From Temnopleurus reevesii (lineage: Eukaryota; Echinodermata; Echinoidea; Temnopleuroida; Temnopleuridae), in assembly GCA_036244855.1 (NCBI GenBank), contig BQKZ01001487.1, positions 10,938 to 74,937 on the forward strand: 64,000 nucleotides of DNA, read 5' to 3'. Positions 25,956-37,930 of the stretch are shown piece by piece. A model generated the notes under the pieces. That model was not told the origin of the DNA and searched no databases. It worked only from the letters and a program-made list of their open reading frames with translations. The position numbers were made by a program, and so were the translations under genes. Every line of letters starts with the position of its first letter. Position 1 is the stretch's first letter.

Positions 25956-27849
25956 GTGAGTCTTGGTTGTCATGGTGATGGAGGAAGGGTGTGGTCACTG
26001 CTATTTGATGATTGGTGTTTGTACAGAATGTTGTCCAACTTTAGATGATCCAGTAACAGAGAAAATGCCAAATTTTTACCAAAAACAGTACATTTTTTGC
26101 TATGAAAAGTTAATATTGAGGTTTGTTTTATACCAGTTATCAACATATTGCTATTGAAACTAGGGAGCAATCAATTGAAGTGATTTCAACCAGTAACTTC
26201 TTTCTAAATTTTGTAAGCTCCTTGTGACACCTCGTAGCATCGATGTTTGAAAGAGTCATTTCAATCAGCTGAGGAATGAGGGTAGAGGTATGACATTTTA
26301 ATCAACTTGTCTCTTTTATCATTGTATAAGGTCAAAGAAAATTACAAAGTGTAACACCCTCACATATATTCATCATTATATATACATATCTGTATGTATT
26401 AGGAAAAAAATGAATTGCGATATCAGGAAAAGAATAGCCAGAAGCAACTGTTGTAATCAAATAGGTTAATTAAAAAGGGTAAACAGATGTAATTATGAAG
26501 CAAATCCTTGAGTCAACATAATAGTATATCATTATATTGATTTGTTGTTGTAACAGAGAACATAATCATGTATCTACCTCACTGAATGCTTAGACGACCG
26601 TTTCTGCAAGAATAATTCTTATTTACTTGAATGGTATCCCAATTAATCCATAATTTACAAACTGCATATATGTGATATATTACGTATGGTATTGTTGTAG
26701 GAATAGTAGAATCCCAAATATTGGAGGTCGTGTAAGACAAGCGACAGAAATTCATTTTTTCCTAAGTCCTCATTTTTTTTTTGCCTCGCCCATGAACTGG
26801 ATAATGGGGTAAGGAATGATTACTATACACTAAGGTTAACAATCTCACCATCAAAACCAATTGCTTTTATTCTAATTCCCTCCCCCATTTAGTTATTATA
26901 TCGTGTACTGATTGTTCACGATTATGCATTCTTGTTTAGTCAAGATACATAATTAAGGGCATCTTTTGAATTTTAAATGTGGGCAATTTAAAATTCTTGA
27001 ATATGTTAAATTGTTGATTTTTATTATACATCTCATATATTCCATGCATAATACATTTGAAATATCCTAAAATATATTTTATATAGTTTAGTAGGGCTGT
27101 GGGCTTACTCTATTTCTTTTTAATGCATTTGAATTTATAAGTTCTCGGTCGATCAGATGTGAGCAAAAGTAGATTTATGTAGGAAGACTGAATGAATATA
27201 TTTTCTGAACAGGTAATTTTACACATATCTATTCCTGGCAAGTAGATTTTAAAACGTTTCCTTCAGTAAACAAAAAATGAACTATGCATTTGATTTAATG
27301 TTCATTTTGGTTATCCCATTGTATCGTCTTACATTTTAGAGCTGATTTCTTTCAAAGCCAATGTTTGACCATTACATAAACTTGAGCAGATTCACTGAAT
27401 TTCAGACATATTTGCACATAGGAGTTTTTTTTTCATGTTTTGAAAAGCTATCATACACTCCATATCGGTACATCATAAATGAACAATTTCTGAAATTCGT
27501 GGTCATGAAATAAGTGAAAATAAAACCCCTTCAAAAATCTCAGTTTACGCAGTGTTACAATCAATTGATATGAATTACTGAGAAATAATTATTGAAACAT
27601 TTGTAAATTATTGATTAATTACAATATTTGATGATAGCTTTGTACATTGGTACAGATGGCTATCAGTATAAAATGTTGGATATATCATGGCAGGTCGTGC
27701 ATTGTCAATTTTTCCTGGTTGAAGACTATTCATGATGAGCGTGTCTTGAAGATGATGCAGTTGTCTTGAGTCACTCGGCGATGAAGCGTCCGTCCATCAA
27801 TCATGCCCCCCTCACGACTCCCAGGGGTGTGGGCCCAGTTAATGAGCAT

Positions 27850-28307
27850 GCATGGTGGAGCATCATATAATACCAATCCTCTGCGACTACTACTACTACT
27901 GTGGATAGTAAACAGAAATTTCACACAGTACTGGCCATGGCTATTACTCTTGAGAATGATTCACCCTGGCCCAATACTTCTCCCTCCCCCAATAGTCAAT
28001 GAACATGTATAGTAAGCCTGTATTACGTAGGGATATGTGCAAGTAGTTATTCTGTTTTTCTTGTGAGAAAAGCATTGTTTATTTGTATAATCCCTTCCTT
28101 CATGGAGCTACATGCATGGAGGAACCCCATGTTACATAAGCCTTCTTTATTTTGAGAACCCCCTTCGTCATGGAGAAACTTGCATGGAGGTGTTCCAGCA
28201 GATCTGTTGCGGCTCTTATGAACTTACTGGTGGGGCTGCATCATATAATACCAGTAATGTCACATACTACTGTAGCCGCAGCTATTGTAGAGAATGCTCC
28301 ACCATGC
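27850..28307. repeat. Flank of minisatellite with short direct and inverted repeats
   Basis: GCATGGTGGAGCAT at 27850-27863 recurs inverted as ATGCTCCACCATGC at 28294-28307, directly at the start of the minisatellite. CATCATATAATACCA occurs directly at 27861 and again at 28237, each followed within a few tens of bases by TACTACTGT. TGCATGGAGG also recurs at about 28110 and 28181. The segment therefore seems to be a decayed part of the same repeat expansion or of an element that seeded it. No transposon family was recognised. Confidence 0.5.
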
Positions 28308-29590
28308 CCCACATCTACTATTTCTACATCTACTACTGCTACATGTACTATTCTAGGTCTACTACTGCTTCAACTACTACTTGAACATATACTACTTCTA
28401 CATCTACTTTGTCTACATCTACTACTTTTACATCTACTACTTTTACATCTACTACTTTTACATACTACTTTTACATCTACTACTTCCACATCTACTACTT
28501 TTACATCTACTTCTACATCTACTAATTCTACATCTACTAATTCTACATCTACTACTTCTACATCTACTACTTCTATATCAAATACTTCTACGTTTACTAC
28601 TTCTTCGTCTACTGCTCCTACATCTGCTACTTCTGCATCTACTACTTCTACGTCAAATACTTCTACATCTACTACTTCTATGTCTACTACTTATATGTTT
28701 ACTTCTTCTATATTCACGACTTCTACATCTACTACTTCTACATCTACTACTTCTACATCTACTACTTCTTCATCTACTACTTCTACATCTACTTTGTCTA
28801 CATCTACTACTTTTACATCTACTACTTTTACATACTACTTTTACATCTACTACTTCCACATCTACTACTTTTACATGTACTTCTACATCTACAAATTTTA
28901 CATCTACTAATTCTACATCTACTACTTCTACATCTACTACTTCTATATCAAATACTTCTATGTTTACTACTTCTTCGTCTACTGCTTCTACATCTGCTAC
29001 TTCTGCATCTACTACTTCTACGTCAACTACTTCTACATCTACTACTTCTACATCAACTACTTCTACATCTACTACTTATACATCTACTACTGCTACATCT
29101 GCTACTTCTACATCTACTACTGCTACCTCTACTACTGCTACGTGTACTACTTCTACATCTACCATTTCTACGTTTACTACTTTTTCGTCTACTACTTCTA
29201 CATCGACTGCTCCTACATCAACTACTTCAACGTCTACTACTTCTACATCTACTACTTTTACGTCTATCACTTCTACCTCTAATGCTGCTATGTCTGCTAC
29301 ATCTACTATTGCTTCTATATCTACTACTACCACTTCCACTATGTTGTCTACTGCTTCTACTTTTACCACTGCTCTGTCTAAAACTACACTAATTACTACT
29401 TCTACATCTACTACTTGTACATTTACTTTTTCTGCATCTAATACTTTGACATATACTCCTTCTACGTCCACTACTTCTACTTCCTCCATTTTGAATTTCC
29501 CTTACATCTGTTTCCTCTCTGTCAATTTCTTGTCTTTCTGTTAGTACTTCTGCTTCTACTACTGCTTCTATTTCTTCTATTTCTTGTCAT
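28308..29590. repeat. 15-bp minisatellite (CTACTACTTCTACAT family) with higher-order duplication
   Basis: About 1.3 kb of imperfect 15-bp units reads roughly CTACTACTTCTACAT with variants. Because 15 is divisible by three, all frames of a unit stay open, giving long Thr/Ser-rich, Leu/His-rich or Tyr-rich frames. The longest open frame on the + strand spans 28381-29544 and changes amino-acid theme part-way, where small indels shift the phase. Two blocks share the same ordered variants (TCTACTTTGTCTAC, then a 2-base-deleted TTTACATACTACTTTT, then ATATCAAATACTTCT). They start at about 28401 and 28786, offset 385, and their later landmarks are offset 370, a difference of one unit. The array lies inside the Meis intron, so it is unlikely to be translated. 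Confidence 0.93.
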
Positions 29591-32500
29591 TCTAATTTTT
29601 ATTCTTATATTCCTAAATCCACAGCTACTTCTTTTTTCCTGTAACTTTTTATGCATACCTGTTTTAGGCACATGGCAAGATGAGAGGCAGTGACAAGACT
29701 TTGAACTTCGTCTTGATTAATCAAAGTAGGGCAAAAAACTTGAGAAAAGTAAAACCGTAGAGTGCATTAAGTTAAGCCTCTTTCAAAAAGAAGATCCATC
29801 ATCTTGGCCAAATAGAGCAACCACCAACCCACACTTCAACTAAACATAATTGTTGACTTGCTCTATTTTCAAAAGGTCTACATTTGTGTATGTCCTCTAT
29901 AGCACTACCTAATTTGTCAAGTGGAATTAGGTATAGGATTTCCACGCCAAGTGTCTTTGATTCCTTTTATATCTCCTTGATTTTGTCCATTGGGTTGTTT
30001 CATTTTCTTTTTTGTCTGTGTATTGATTATCTATTTTTATATATTTCGCTTGGTTGTTGGGTCTTCCTATTTATTTTATTTGCCAGATTTTTTTAAAATT
30101 TGAAATGCTGCTGTTCCATCTTCAATAAAGAATTGTTGTGATCTCTCTATCACTCAACATAGTTTTTCTAGGAATACAAAAACATCCTTTAAAAACTGGG
30201 AGGGAGAGTGATGAAGTGAGAATTGGTTACTTTGAAGTCTCCCAGGTAGATAAGTTCCTTCAGCTCGATGTTGTGTCTGCGGTTGCTAGGGCAATTTAAG
30301 TCAACATTTTGCCAGAAGGATTGTAACCTTCGGCAGTGCCACGTCCAGTTTCCTCCGATCGTTGGCAGAAGTTTTGCGTTGCTATGTGCTGTTGCGGTCA
30401 ACACAGGTGTGCTTCAGTATGATGAGCCCAGAAATAAAGGAGTTTAGAGTGCATGGGGGAAACCACCATGGAATGCCTCAACAAAGATTGATAGGTGGGA
30501 CTGAAATTACCAATTAATCATTAAGTGCAGGTGTATAAAGTCATTATTCTAAGTGTTTGGCAGGGTAGTAACAAAGCTTGGAAGATTTTTGATGAGATGA
30601 GGACAAATTATTGCTATTACAATATTACAAACATTAATTTGTACTGTTATTTTTAATTTCTTTATACCAGTTGTAGATTATATTGTTTCTTTAATATTTT
30701 TGCTGTAGCTTTTCAAATTATTTTTGTTCATCAATCTGGAATTAAACGTATTTAGTTAAATATTTAGATCAATCCAATATTAATTTTTAACCTATAAATG
30801 TAGACTGCTCCAAATAATGTATACGCAACCATCGGATATAGAACATAGACTCTCCAGATGAAATCCAAAGTTGCGCTGCGTACTGCGGACTTTTTTCTGT
30901 AATATGGTGAATTGTGACTGGGGTCTCCGCTATACAGTATTATTGTGTGGATACAGTGTACATAGCATAGTTTAGAGAGCATTGGGTAAATGTTTTAATG
31001 ACAAAAGCATCTCCATGGCACTGAACCCCAGGAAGAATAGACGAGGGGAAAGGAAATGGGGAAATGATGAGTAGAAAAAAAAGGTCTGTGTTCCCCTCGC
31101 CGTGACCTGAAATAACCTGGCACATGAGTAGAAGTTCAAATGGTTGACGATTTGATGAATAATCAAAAGTATTATATTACAGGTTTTTTACATATTGAGC
31201 TTTTGTCTTCTTGACTCGAAAGACATTGTGTAACATTGTGGTTGTGCAGTGTAAAAATTTCTCAAATCAAGCTGCCTGTCTTATCTAATTATATTCAGAT
31301 ATATGAAAAGTCAACATAGGATACAATAAAAAGAAAGTTACACATAAACAATCAAGATAAAAGTGTCTGAAAATGGAATTATGCACATTGCATCAATGTC
31401 ATGCAAACTCTCTTTCTCCTCCTCTCACTTATATGTGGTCGAGTTCATAGGAACGTGTAGTTAATGCATTCTGGACTTATGAAATAATGCGGTTTCTGAT
31501 CCTTTTTTCCACTAACATCGGAGTGTCAAATGAAAAAGGGGTTGTCTACTGACCACTCTTATGCAAAAAATTCATATTTGACAAAAAGGCAGATACTGCG
31601 TTTTTCCTGAGGGCGGAGGGGGGGGGGCAAAAAAAGAGTCAATGTTATTCTATAACATTCATTCTGTATTCTAAAGCTACATTCATTGTGTCTAGCATAT
31701 GGAAAGTGGACTTTGGGTAAATCCCATGATGATATTGAAAAACTCCTCCAATCATAAATGCTTTCTGGTCACCAATGCCCGTTGCAGTTGAGACCTTTTA
31801 GCTCTTAATTCTCAATTATGATACCCCTTTTTCCTCCTTATTTCTAATCTATGTCCTTCCTTGTTCCACCATCTTCTTGCGATTCTTATAGTATCTTGAT
31901 TTCTTCCGCCATATTTCCCTCTATGGCCAGCTTTTTTTTCATCTTGGTTGCAGTCTTAGTTTCTCTGGCCCAGTGAAGCGTGGCTGCTACGCATGGCTGT
32001 TCGTCGGCCTGGCTTGTTCATTATTGATAACGCAGGCACTTACAAGAAAATTGCTTGCTTCTGGTGTCCTAAAATCAGCATAATTACCGTCTTATGATAT
32101 GAAATCTGACTTTGTTGTGTTTAATGAGCATTGTCTATGAAATGCCTTATGGGTTATTTAAAATGCCATTTGTGATTCCCCGTATTGGATTCTAATACCC
32201 TATTAATGCCTTCTGTCGTTATTTGAATGATGTTCAATGTGTCGCGTATTCTTGGAATATCTCTGTATAGTTTAGATACCTTCTGTTGGATATCACATTT
32301 CATGTATTTAAGGACTATAAATGGAATAGAATATGTGCTATTATGATTGTATGATTTTGGAATACCACTGTTCATCTAATGACAATACATTCTAAGCATT
32401 GTTGCACTTATTCCAAGTAAGCAATTCACATTTTTCTAAGGCAGCACCTATTTCAAAAAAACGATGAAAGAAATAAATAAAAATATCAAATTCTGAAGGG

Positions 32501-33107
32501 GAAGAGTTGTGTATTTTTTTCCATTGATTGTAATTTCCTTTTTAAAGGTAGAATACTTCTTTTGCAACCTAAAATTTAACTTTCCAAGATTGTTGTGTTA
32601 TGTTGAAGAGTACTAAATGTTAGAACTTATCACCAATCAATTAAGCACAAAGATTGGTCATAATAGGCGCATTTATAGTTATTCCAATAATAATTCTTTT
32701 ATTCGGGCCTCGAACTAATGGACCGTGCGTTCAAAATTCAAAACAGCTGTTAACCTCTCGTTGACCAATAGCGCAAGAGTCTCTCTCAGTGCGTATTCCG
32801 CATGGTTTGGTAGTGTATTGAAGTGCGCACTGTATGTGCTCTTATCTTTTGTGTGTGTGTGTGGTACCGTAATACGCTAGGAGTATCGCGATACCGTTGG
32901 TGTCAACATTAATTATGATAGAATAGATTTTTATTTCAATTAAATATTTTGGACTACATTCAACCAAAATACTTAATAGAGGTCATTATTTTGGCATATC
33001 TGAGGTACACAACAAGTTGTAAGCATAACCGTATTGTGTGCAAATGTAGTTTTCTACCTTTAAAAACTCAGGTCAATAGAAAATAGGGTTGGGAAAGAGG
33101 TGGGTAA

Positions 33108-34088
33108 GGGGGGGGGGGGCAGTGTGAAAAACTATGGCAGCTTAAGCCTATCAATGAATGCATCAAAATAAATATCACAATTGCATACATGTGGAGGTAC
33201 CTCCAATGCAGACAAAATTTTATATCTTTCTTTAATAGATACTCCCTAGATAAAATGAACTTCAAAAGGTTTTTAATGGCGGGGGCTTGGTGCGCTCGGG
33301 ATAATTTAGCAGTAAACACAAATGAGAGTTACAACAGCTGAACGAGGCTAGGCGAGGTTAGTGGACGGAGTTCATGCAACTTTGATTGGCCTACCCTCAG
33401 CTAGTCTGCAAGAAGAGACCAAATTCCAATTAGGTTTGTACGCACCTCCTATTGAGTATATCTGTGTCTGGAGAGGTAGACTACACAGCAATTCCCGTCT
33501 CCTAGAGCAGAAAGGAGTAGGAACGGTCTGCCTATTCAGACTTGGTTCTTCCTACGTGTAGGCCACACTGTACAAACTACCTGCATCGGGTCTAGGCCTG
33601 AAGACTAACCCTCTGTATCTGATTATGTGTGGGACTCGCTGGATTGCACTTGGTGGGATCGTTCTCTAATTAAGCGTTGTCACGGTTACTGCTTATGTCT
33701 GATTTGGTCTTCTGCAATAACTTCATCGTAGGGTGTGTATCAGGTGTAGAACTTTCAAGATGTCGGAAGGTAATAACCGATTTTAGAATAGAATTTGATA
33801 TCCTCGTGTTATAAGCCTACACTTAAAAAAAATTTCCTACATATCTCCTCAATGAAAGTGTGTAGACACATGATCATGAACAGATTAATTCATGAATACT
33901 GGGGACAAAATAATATTTTCGCGTTATGTGAAATAAGGGTGCCTACTTTAAGGGTTCTTGGAAATTATATTTGATGTCATGTATCATTTTTTAGATTAAA
34001 TTTGCGATTTTCAAAGAGGGTGGCATAGGTAAAAAATTGAGTGTAAGTATGAAACAAATGTTTTAACAATTTTTTTGCAAAATTTGGA
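33108..34088. repeat. First copy of ~980-bp duplicated block (ungapped context)
   Basis: From a G homopolymer at 33108 to about 34088 this sequence is repeated at 47282-48259. The first ~640 bp carries only two substitutions (33473 G/A, 33637 C/A). From about 33756 onward substitutions and small indels become frequent. The first part is GC- and CpG-richer than its surroundings. It contains open frames of 66 and 83 codons with no recognised domain. No terminal inverted repeats or target-site duplications were seen, and no mobile-element family was recognised. This copy is embedded in continuous sequence, so it is the better candidate for the true genomic position. Confidence 0.9.
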
Positions 34089-34849
34089 TCTTAAAATCTC
34101 CTCATTCCGAAAAGCAATTAAGAGCATTTTAATTAGAAAGGACCCCTCATTAGCAGTGTATGGAATTCATTGGTTGGCATTTCTATGCTGAGAAAGTCCA
34201 CCTTTGTGAAATGTAAACTACAAAAACTATTTTTAAATGATCCAAATATCCCCATGCAAAGTTTTGGGTCATTGCATACAGGGCAAACATGTGGAGTTTG
34301 GATGTAGTCTCGTGTCACATTTTGAAAAAGCATTGTTGCAGAAATAGAAAAATGATCTTCAAGTCATCTGATGCAATAAACACCACTTGGGAGAAATGCA
34401 GACGAACCTGCGAGGGAGCAAACGCCACGAGAATGACCTTTCAGCGACCCATTTCTTAATCTTCTTCTCCTTTTTTTTCTTCTCCCTCTCTACTCTGCGG
34501 TGGTGATGCCCAAAACATCTGCCCGGCATTTCTTGCATCCTTGTTTGCGATGGTTTGTAAGTGGAGCAGTGCAGATATTACATGGGGGTGACAACACCAC
34601 GTATTTACTACACACGACAAAAACAATGGCAGATGTTAATGCGCACTGCAACACAAGACCAGACAGTTCGCAATACGAGATTGTCTGACAAATGTTTTCT
34701 AGCTCTGGAGGGGAGTAAAATTTAAACTGATATCTCTTTTTCTGGATGCTGAATATTTTTCGCTAGCCTCAGGCAATTCCGCACACCATTGTACACTTGA
34801 AAACTGCGAACAGAAGATAGATTTATTTGATTTTTCTTTAACTTGTTTC

Positions 34850-35120
34850 TTTGTATCTATTTCAATCTGTATTGTGTAAGTTATGTTAGACAATTTATGC
34901 AAAATATTTCATCCAACTTTTCATCTCCCATTCTCTTCTTATTTGGTTTTCATGGCTAGCTGATCTATTTTATTCCTTCTTCTTAACTCTTTATATATCT
35001 AATTCAATTCTGCAATCTTATTATGTAATATCAGAGAATTTATGCACAATATTTCATCCTACTTTTCAGCTTTCGTTCGCTTCTTCTTTGGTTGTCAAGG
35101 CTAGATGATTTATTTTAGTT
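34850..35120. repeat. Two-copy tandem duplication, ~145-bp unit
   Basis: CAATTTATGCAAAATATTTC at 34891 and GAATTTATGCACAATATTTC at 35036 begin well-matched stretches. Both continue through CATCCAACTTTTCA or CATCCTACTTTTCAG, CTTCTT, TTTGGTT, CAAGGCTAG or CATGGCTAG, and end with GATTTATTTTA or GATCTATTTTA. The match also extends upstream into a T-rich segment (TCTATTTCAATCTG and TCTAATTCAATTCTG). The two copies differ by scattered substitutions and small indels. Confidence 0.85.
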
Positions 35121-37603
35121 GACAAATATATCCCAATATGGCTATGAAAGCTTATAATTTCAGCTATATTCTGTTAAATAAGGCCAAAAAATGTATTCCC
35201 TTGCTGTTAGATCCCTTTATCAATAACCATGCATTGTAACAATTAGCGTAACAATTAATATCTCCCATGAAAGCATATTATTCATATATTCATTCATTTT
35301 ATTCAGTTTTTCCACAATTTATACCGTTTTGGAGTCATGTGTCAACTTCTGATTAGCATTTTCTCTCCTTTTGCGCAGTGCGTTAGTAATTCTCAATAGA
35401 ATGGTAATTTATTCAACACATTTACAATGAACTCATCAATCACTTCTGATGCATGTGTATCCTTAATGTCGTAGAGTGAGCATATTAAGTGCTGTCGGCT
35501 TCTGGCTTTCCTTCGCCTGCAGAGGGGTAATGGTGGAAGAGGAATAATGCTAAGTAATATGTATGCAAAAGTAGAAAAAAATAGATAAATAAAATGCTTG
35601 AGAAACAAAATATAGAATAATTTTTTGTTCGTTATGCTCAATCCGTTAAAAAGCTATGTTGAAATTCTTACAGAAAACCCAGATATTATGTAATAAGAAT
35701 TTTTACTTGCAAAGAATATAAACATTATCAAAACGTTGTCTTGTGGTGTTATATGTTTAAACAAAATGTACAAATGGTCTCATTTAAAATACTCTTAGAA
35801 TTACCCTTACAGTAAAACACTTGGCAGACATTAGGACATTGATTTTATCACACAATATTAAATATAACAAACAATAAGATGCTTTTTTACCCATTGCACA
35901 TTTCCAAGAATCCCAAATTTGTTTTAGTCATGCAAAATAAGTTCTCCATTTGAAAGCTGTCGCTAGATTCACCACGTAAAGATAGTTCCAAAAAGTATAG
36001 ACCACTACAATAGAAAATGAAAGTAGCTTGATATTTGAGATAACAATTAGGCCTATTCCCTATCTTAAACTATGTGCATATAAACTGCAATAATGATTTC
36101 TACAAATAATAGATTGATGTTAAATGATGCGATAAGAATGGTGATGATGATGATAAATGACTGGAAAGTATGAATGCAGAAAATTGTCTCTTGATTTACA
36201 TCGTAAGATGTCTAAGGCAAAGCATACTTCTGTCAAAACTTAGTTATATTAATTGCTTTACTGGAAAGAGGAGACTTGAATACCCCTGAATTCACTTCAC
36301 AAAGGGCGCTATGCGTTTTTTCACTTTTTCAACCTTGCATGCATTTTGTAAGGAATTTCCAATTAAAACAGTTGACAAATTTCCCTTTCTTTAGTTAAGG
36401 AATATTGATGTCATGTCTGTTGCAATATGATGTTATATTAACCGATGAGGTTTTCTCTAATAATAGTTCAAATCCTTTGTGGTATTTTATCATTTCATGC
36501 ATTCTGCATAGAATTTGTGCTATTATCGTATTACATTTTTGCACATCTGTTTCCCAAATGCCTATCACATGTAAGAGCCACGTCATGAGACGATGTTATG
36601 GGTATTGTAAAAAGTGTTCAGAATTAATCAAAATAAATCGAAATCGAAAGGTATATCGATTGAGCTCTTAATCCATTCCATCAAAGTAAATTTGTCAGCT
36701 TAGTGAAGTATTACATGCAAATCGAACATCTTTTGAGAATAAGACCTCTATTAAATTTCCTGAACTAAACCAAGATCAAATGTTGCCCTTGAGTGTTTCA
36801 AATGGTGTCAATTTAATTCTTGATATCGAGTCAAAATAATGTCTTGAGATGCTCAGGCACTCCATATCAATTGTCTGGACGTACAAACGAATCATTCAGA
36901 GAAGCTAGGAGAAAATAAGGCATAATTGCTTCTTCTTTTCTCTCTTTTACTTAATCTCTCATAACAAAGCCATCATCTACATCAATTTTTCACTCGTTTC
37001 CATAGCTGTTGGCAAATAAACGATGCATGTCTGCGACGGTGCTCATCTTTGCCGTTACATGTGCTTTCCTGCACGCGTCCGCTTCTGCGGCAATAGAAAT
37101 AAGATTGCAGATGGCTCACCAGTAACGGGATTTTAGAAGTCCCTCTAGGATTAATTGCAATTTAAGAGATTCCCCCCATATTCAAATTTGATTTTAATGT
37201 CTCCTAGAAAGCAAGAAGTGAATCAATTGGGCCATTCCCCTCGCCATTATTCCCCGAGCATTCGCCCTGTTTCAGGAATGGGTGTGCGCTGATTAGGGGG
37301 TGCTGTTTACACAATATGCAAAAGGAACCAAAAGCAGTCAGAATTATCTTACGTTGGATGTGTTTGTGCTGTATTGATTCAACTTAACTGGATCCTGTGT
37401 TTGTATGTTGTAAACTTATATCAGAGGGCTAAATGCATTCTGAACGTGAGGTATATCATTCAAATACTGGGGAAAAAATTTGTATTTTTTTTATATTTAA
37501 TAGGATGATCAAATGGAAATCAAACTGCTGATGATATAACTAATTAAGATAATTAAACCCATTTACACCAGACATAAACTTACTGATATTAACATATAAC
37601 ACA

Positions 37604-37930
37604 CACTTATAGTGTATGCATGCACACAAATGCGCGCACATACACACACACACACGCATATATATTTCTGCCCCAGGGTGCGACCTATGTACATAATCCG
37701 CACACACACACACACACACACACATATTTCCGCCCCAGGGTGCGACCTATGTACATATTCCACCCACACCCACACCCATCAACACCTCCATGCACCCTAT
37801 ATCGACACACGCTCTACATACCTACCCACATACACACCCCACCCCACCCCACACCACTCCACACCCACCCCACACACATACACACTCCCGCCCTTTACCC
37901 ACCCATGCACACACCCCACACTCACCTAAA
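37604..37930. repeat. Compound CA-rich repeat with an embedded 62-bp duplication
   Basis: A (CA)n run and CACACC/CCACAC-type repeats span about 330 bp. TTTCTGCCCCAGGGTG at 37665 recurs as TTTCCGCCCCAGGGTG at 37727, each followed by CGACCTATGTACATA and then a CA run. Part of the array is therefore a minisatellite in which each 62-bp unit includes its own CA microsatellite. The many His/Thr/Pro-rich and Cys/Val-rich open frames across it follow from composition. Confidence 0.9.

Noticed and set aside
25732..25998. Minus-strand frame with a polyproline run opposite the linker exon
   Set aside because: It is the shadow of the Gly10 codons of the Meis exon on the + strand, which has matching splice sites and phase.
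28152..29544. Long Thr/Ser-rich and Leu/His-rich open frames (252 and 387 codons) resembling a mucin-like protein
   Set aside because: They come from a 15-bp repeat that stays open in all frames, the amino-acid theme changes at indels, and there is no start, signal peptide or splice context. The region lies within the Meis intron.
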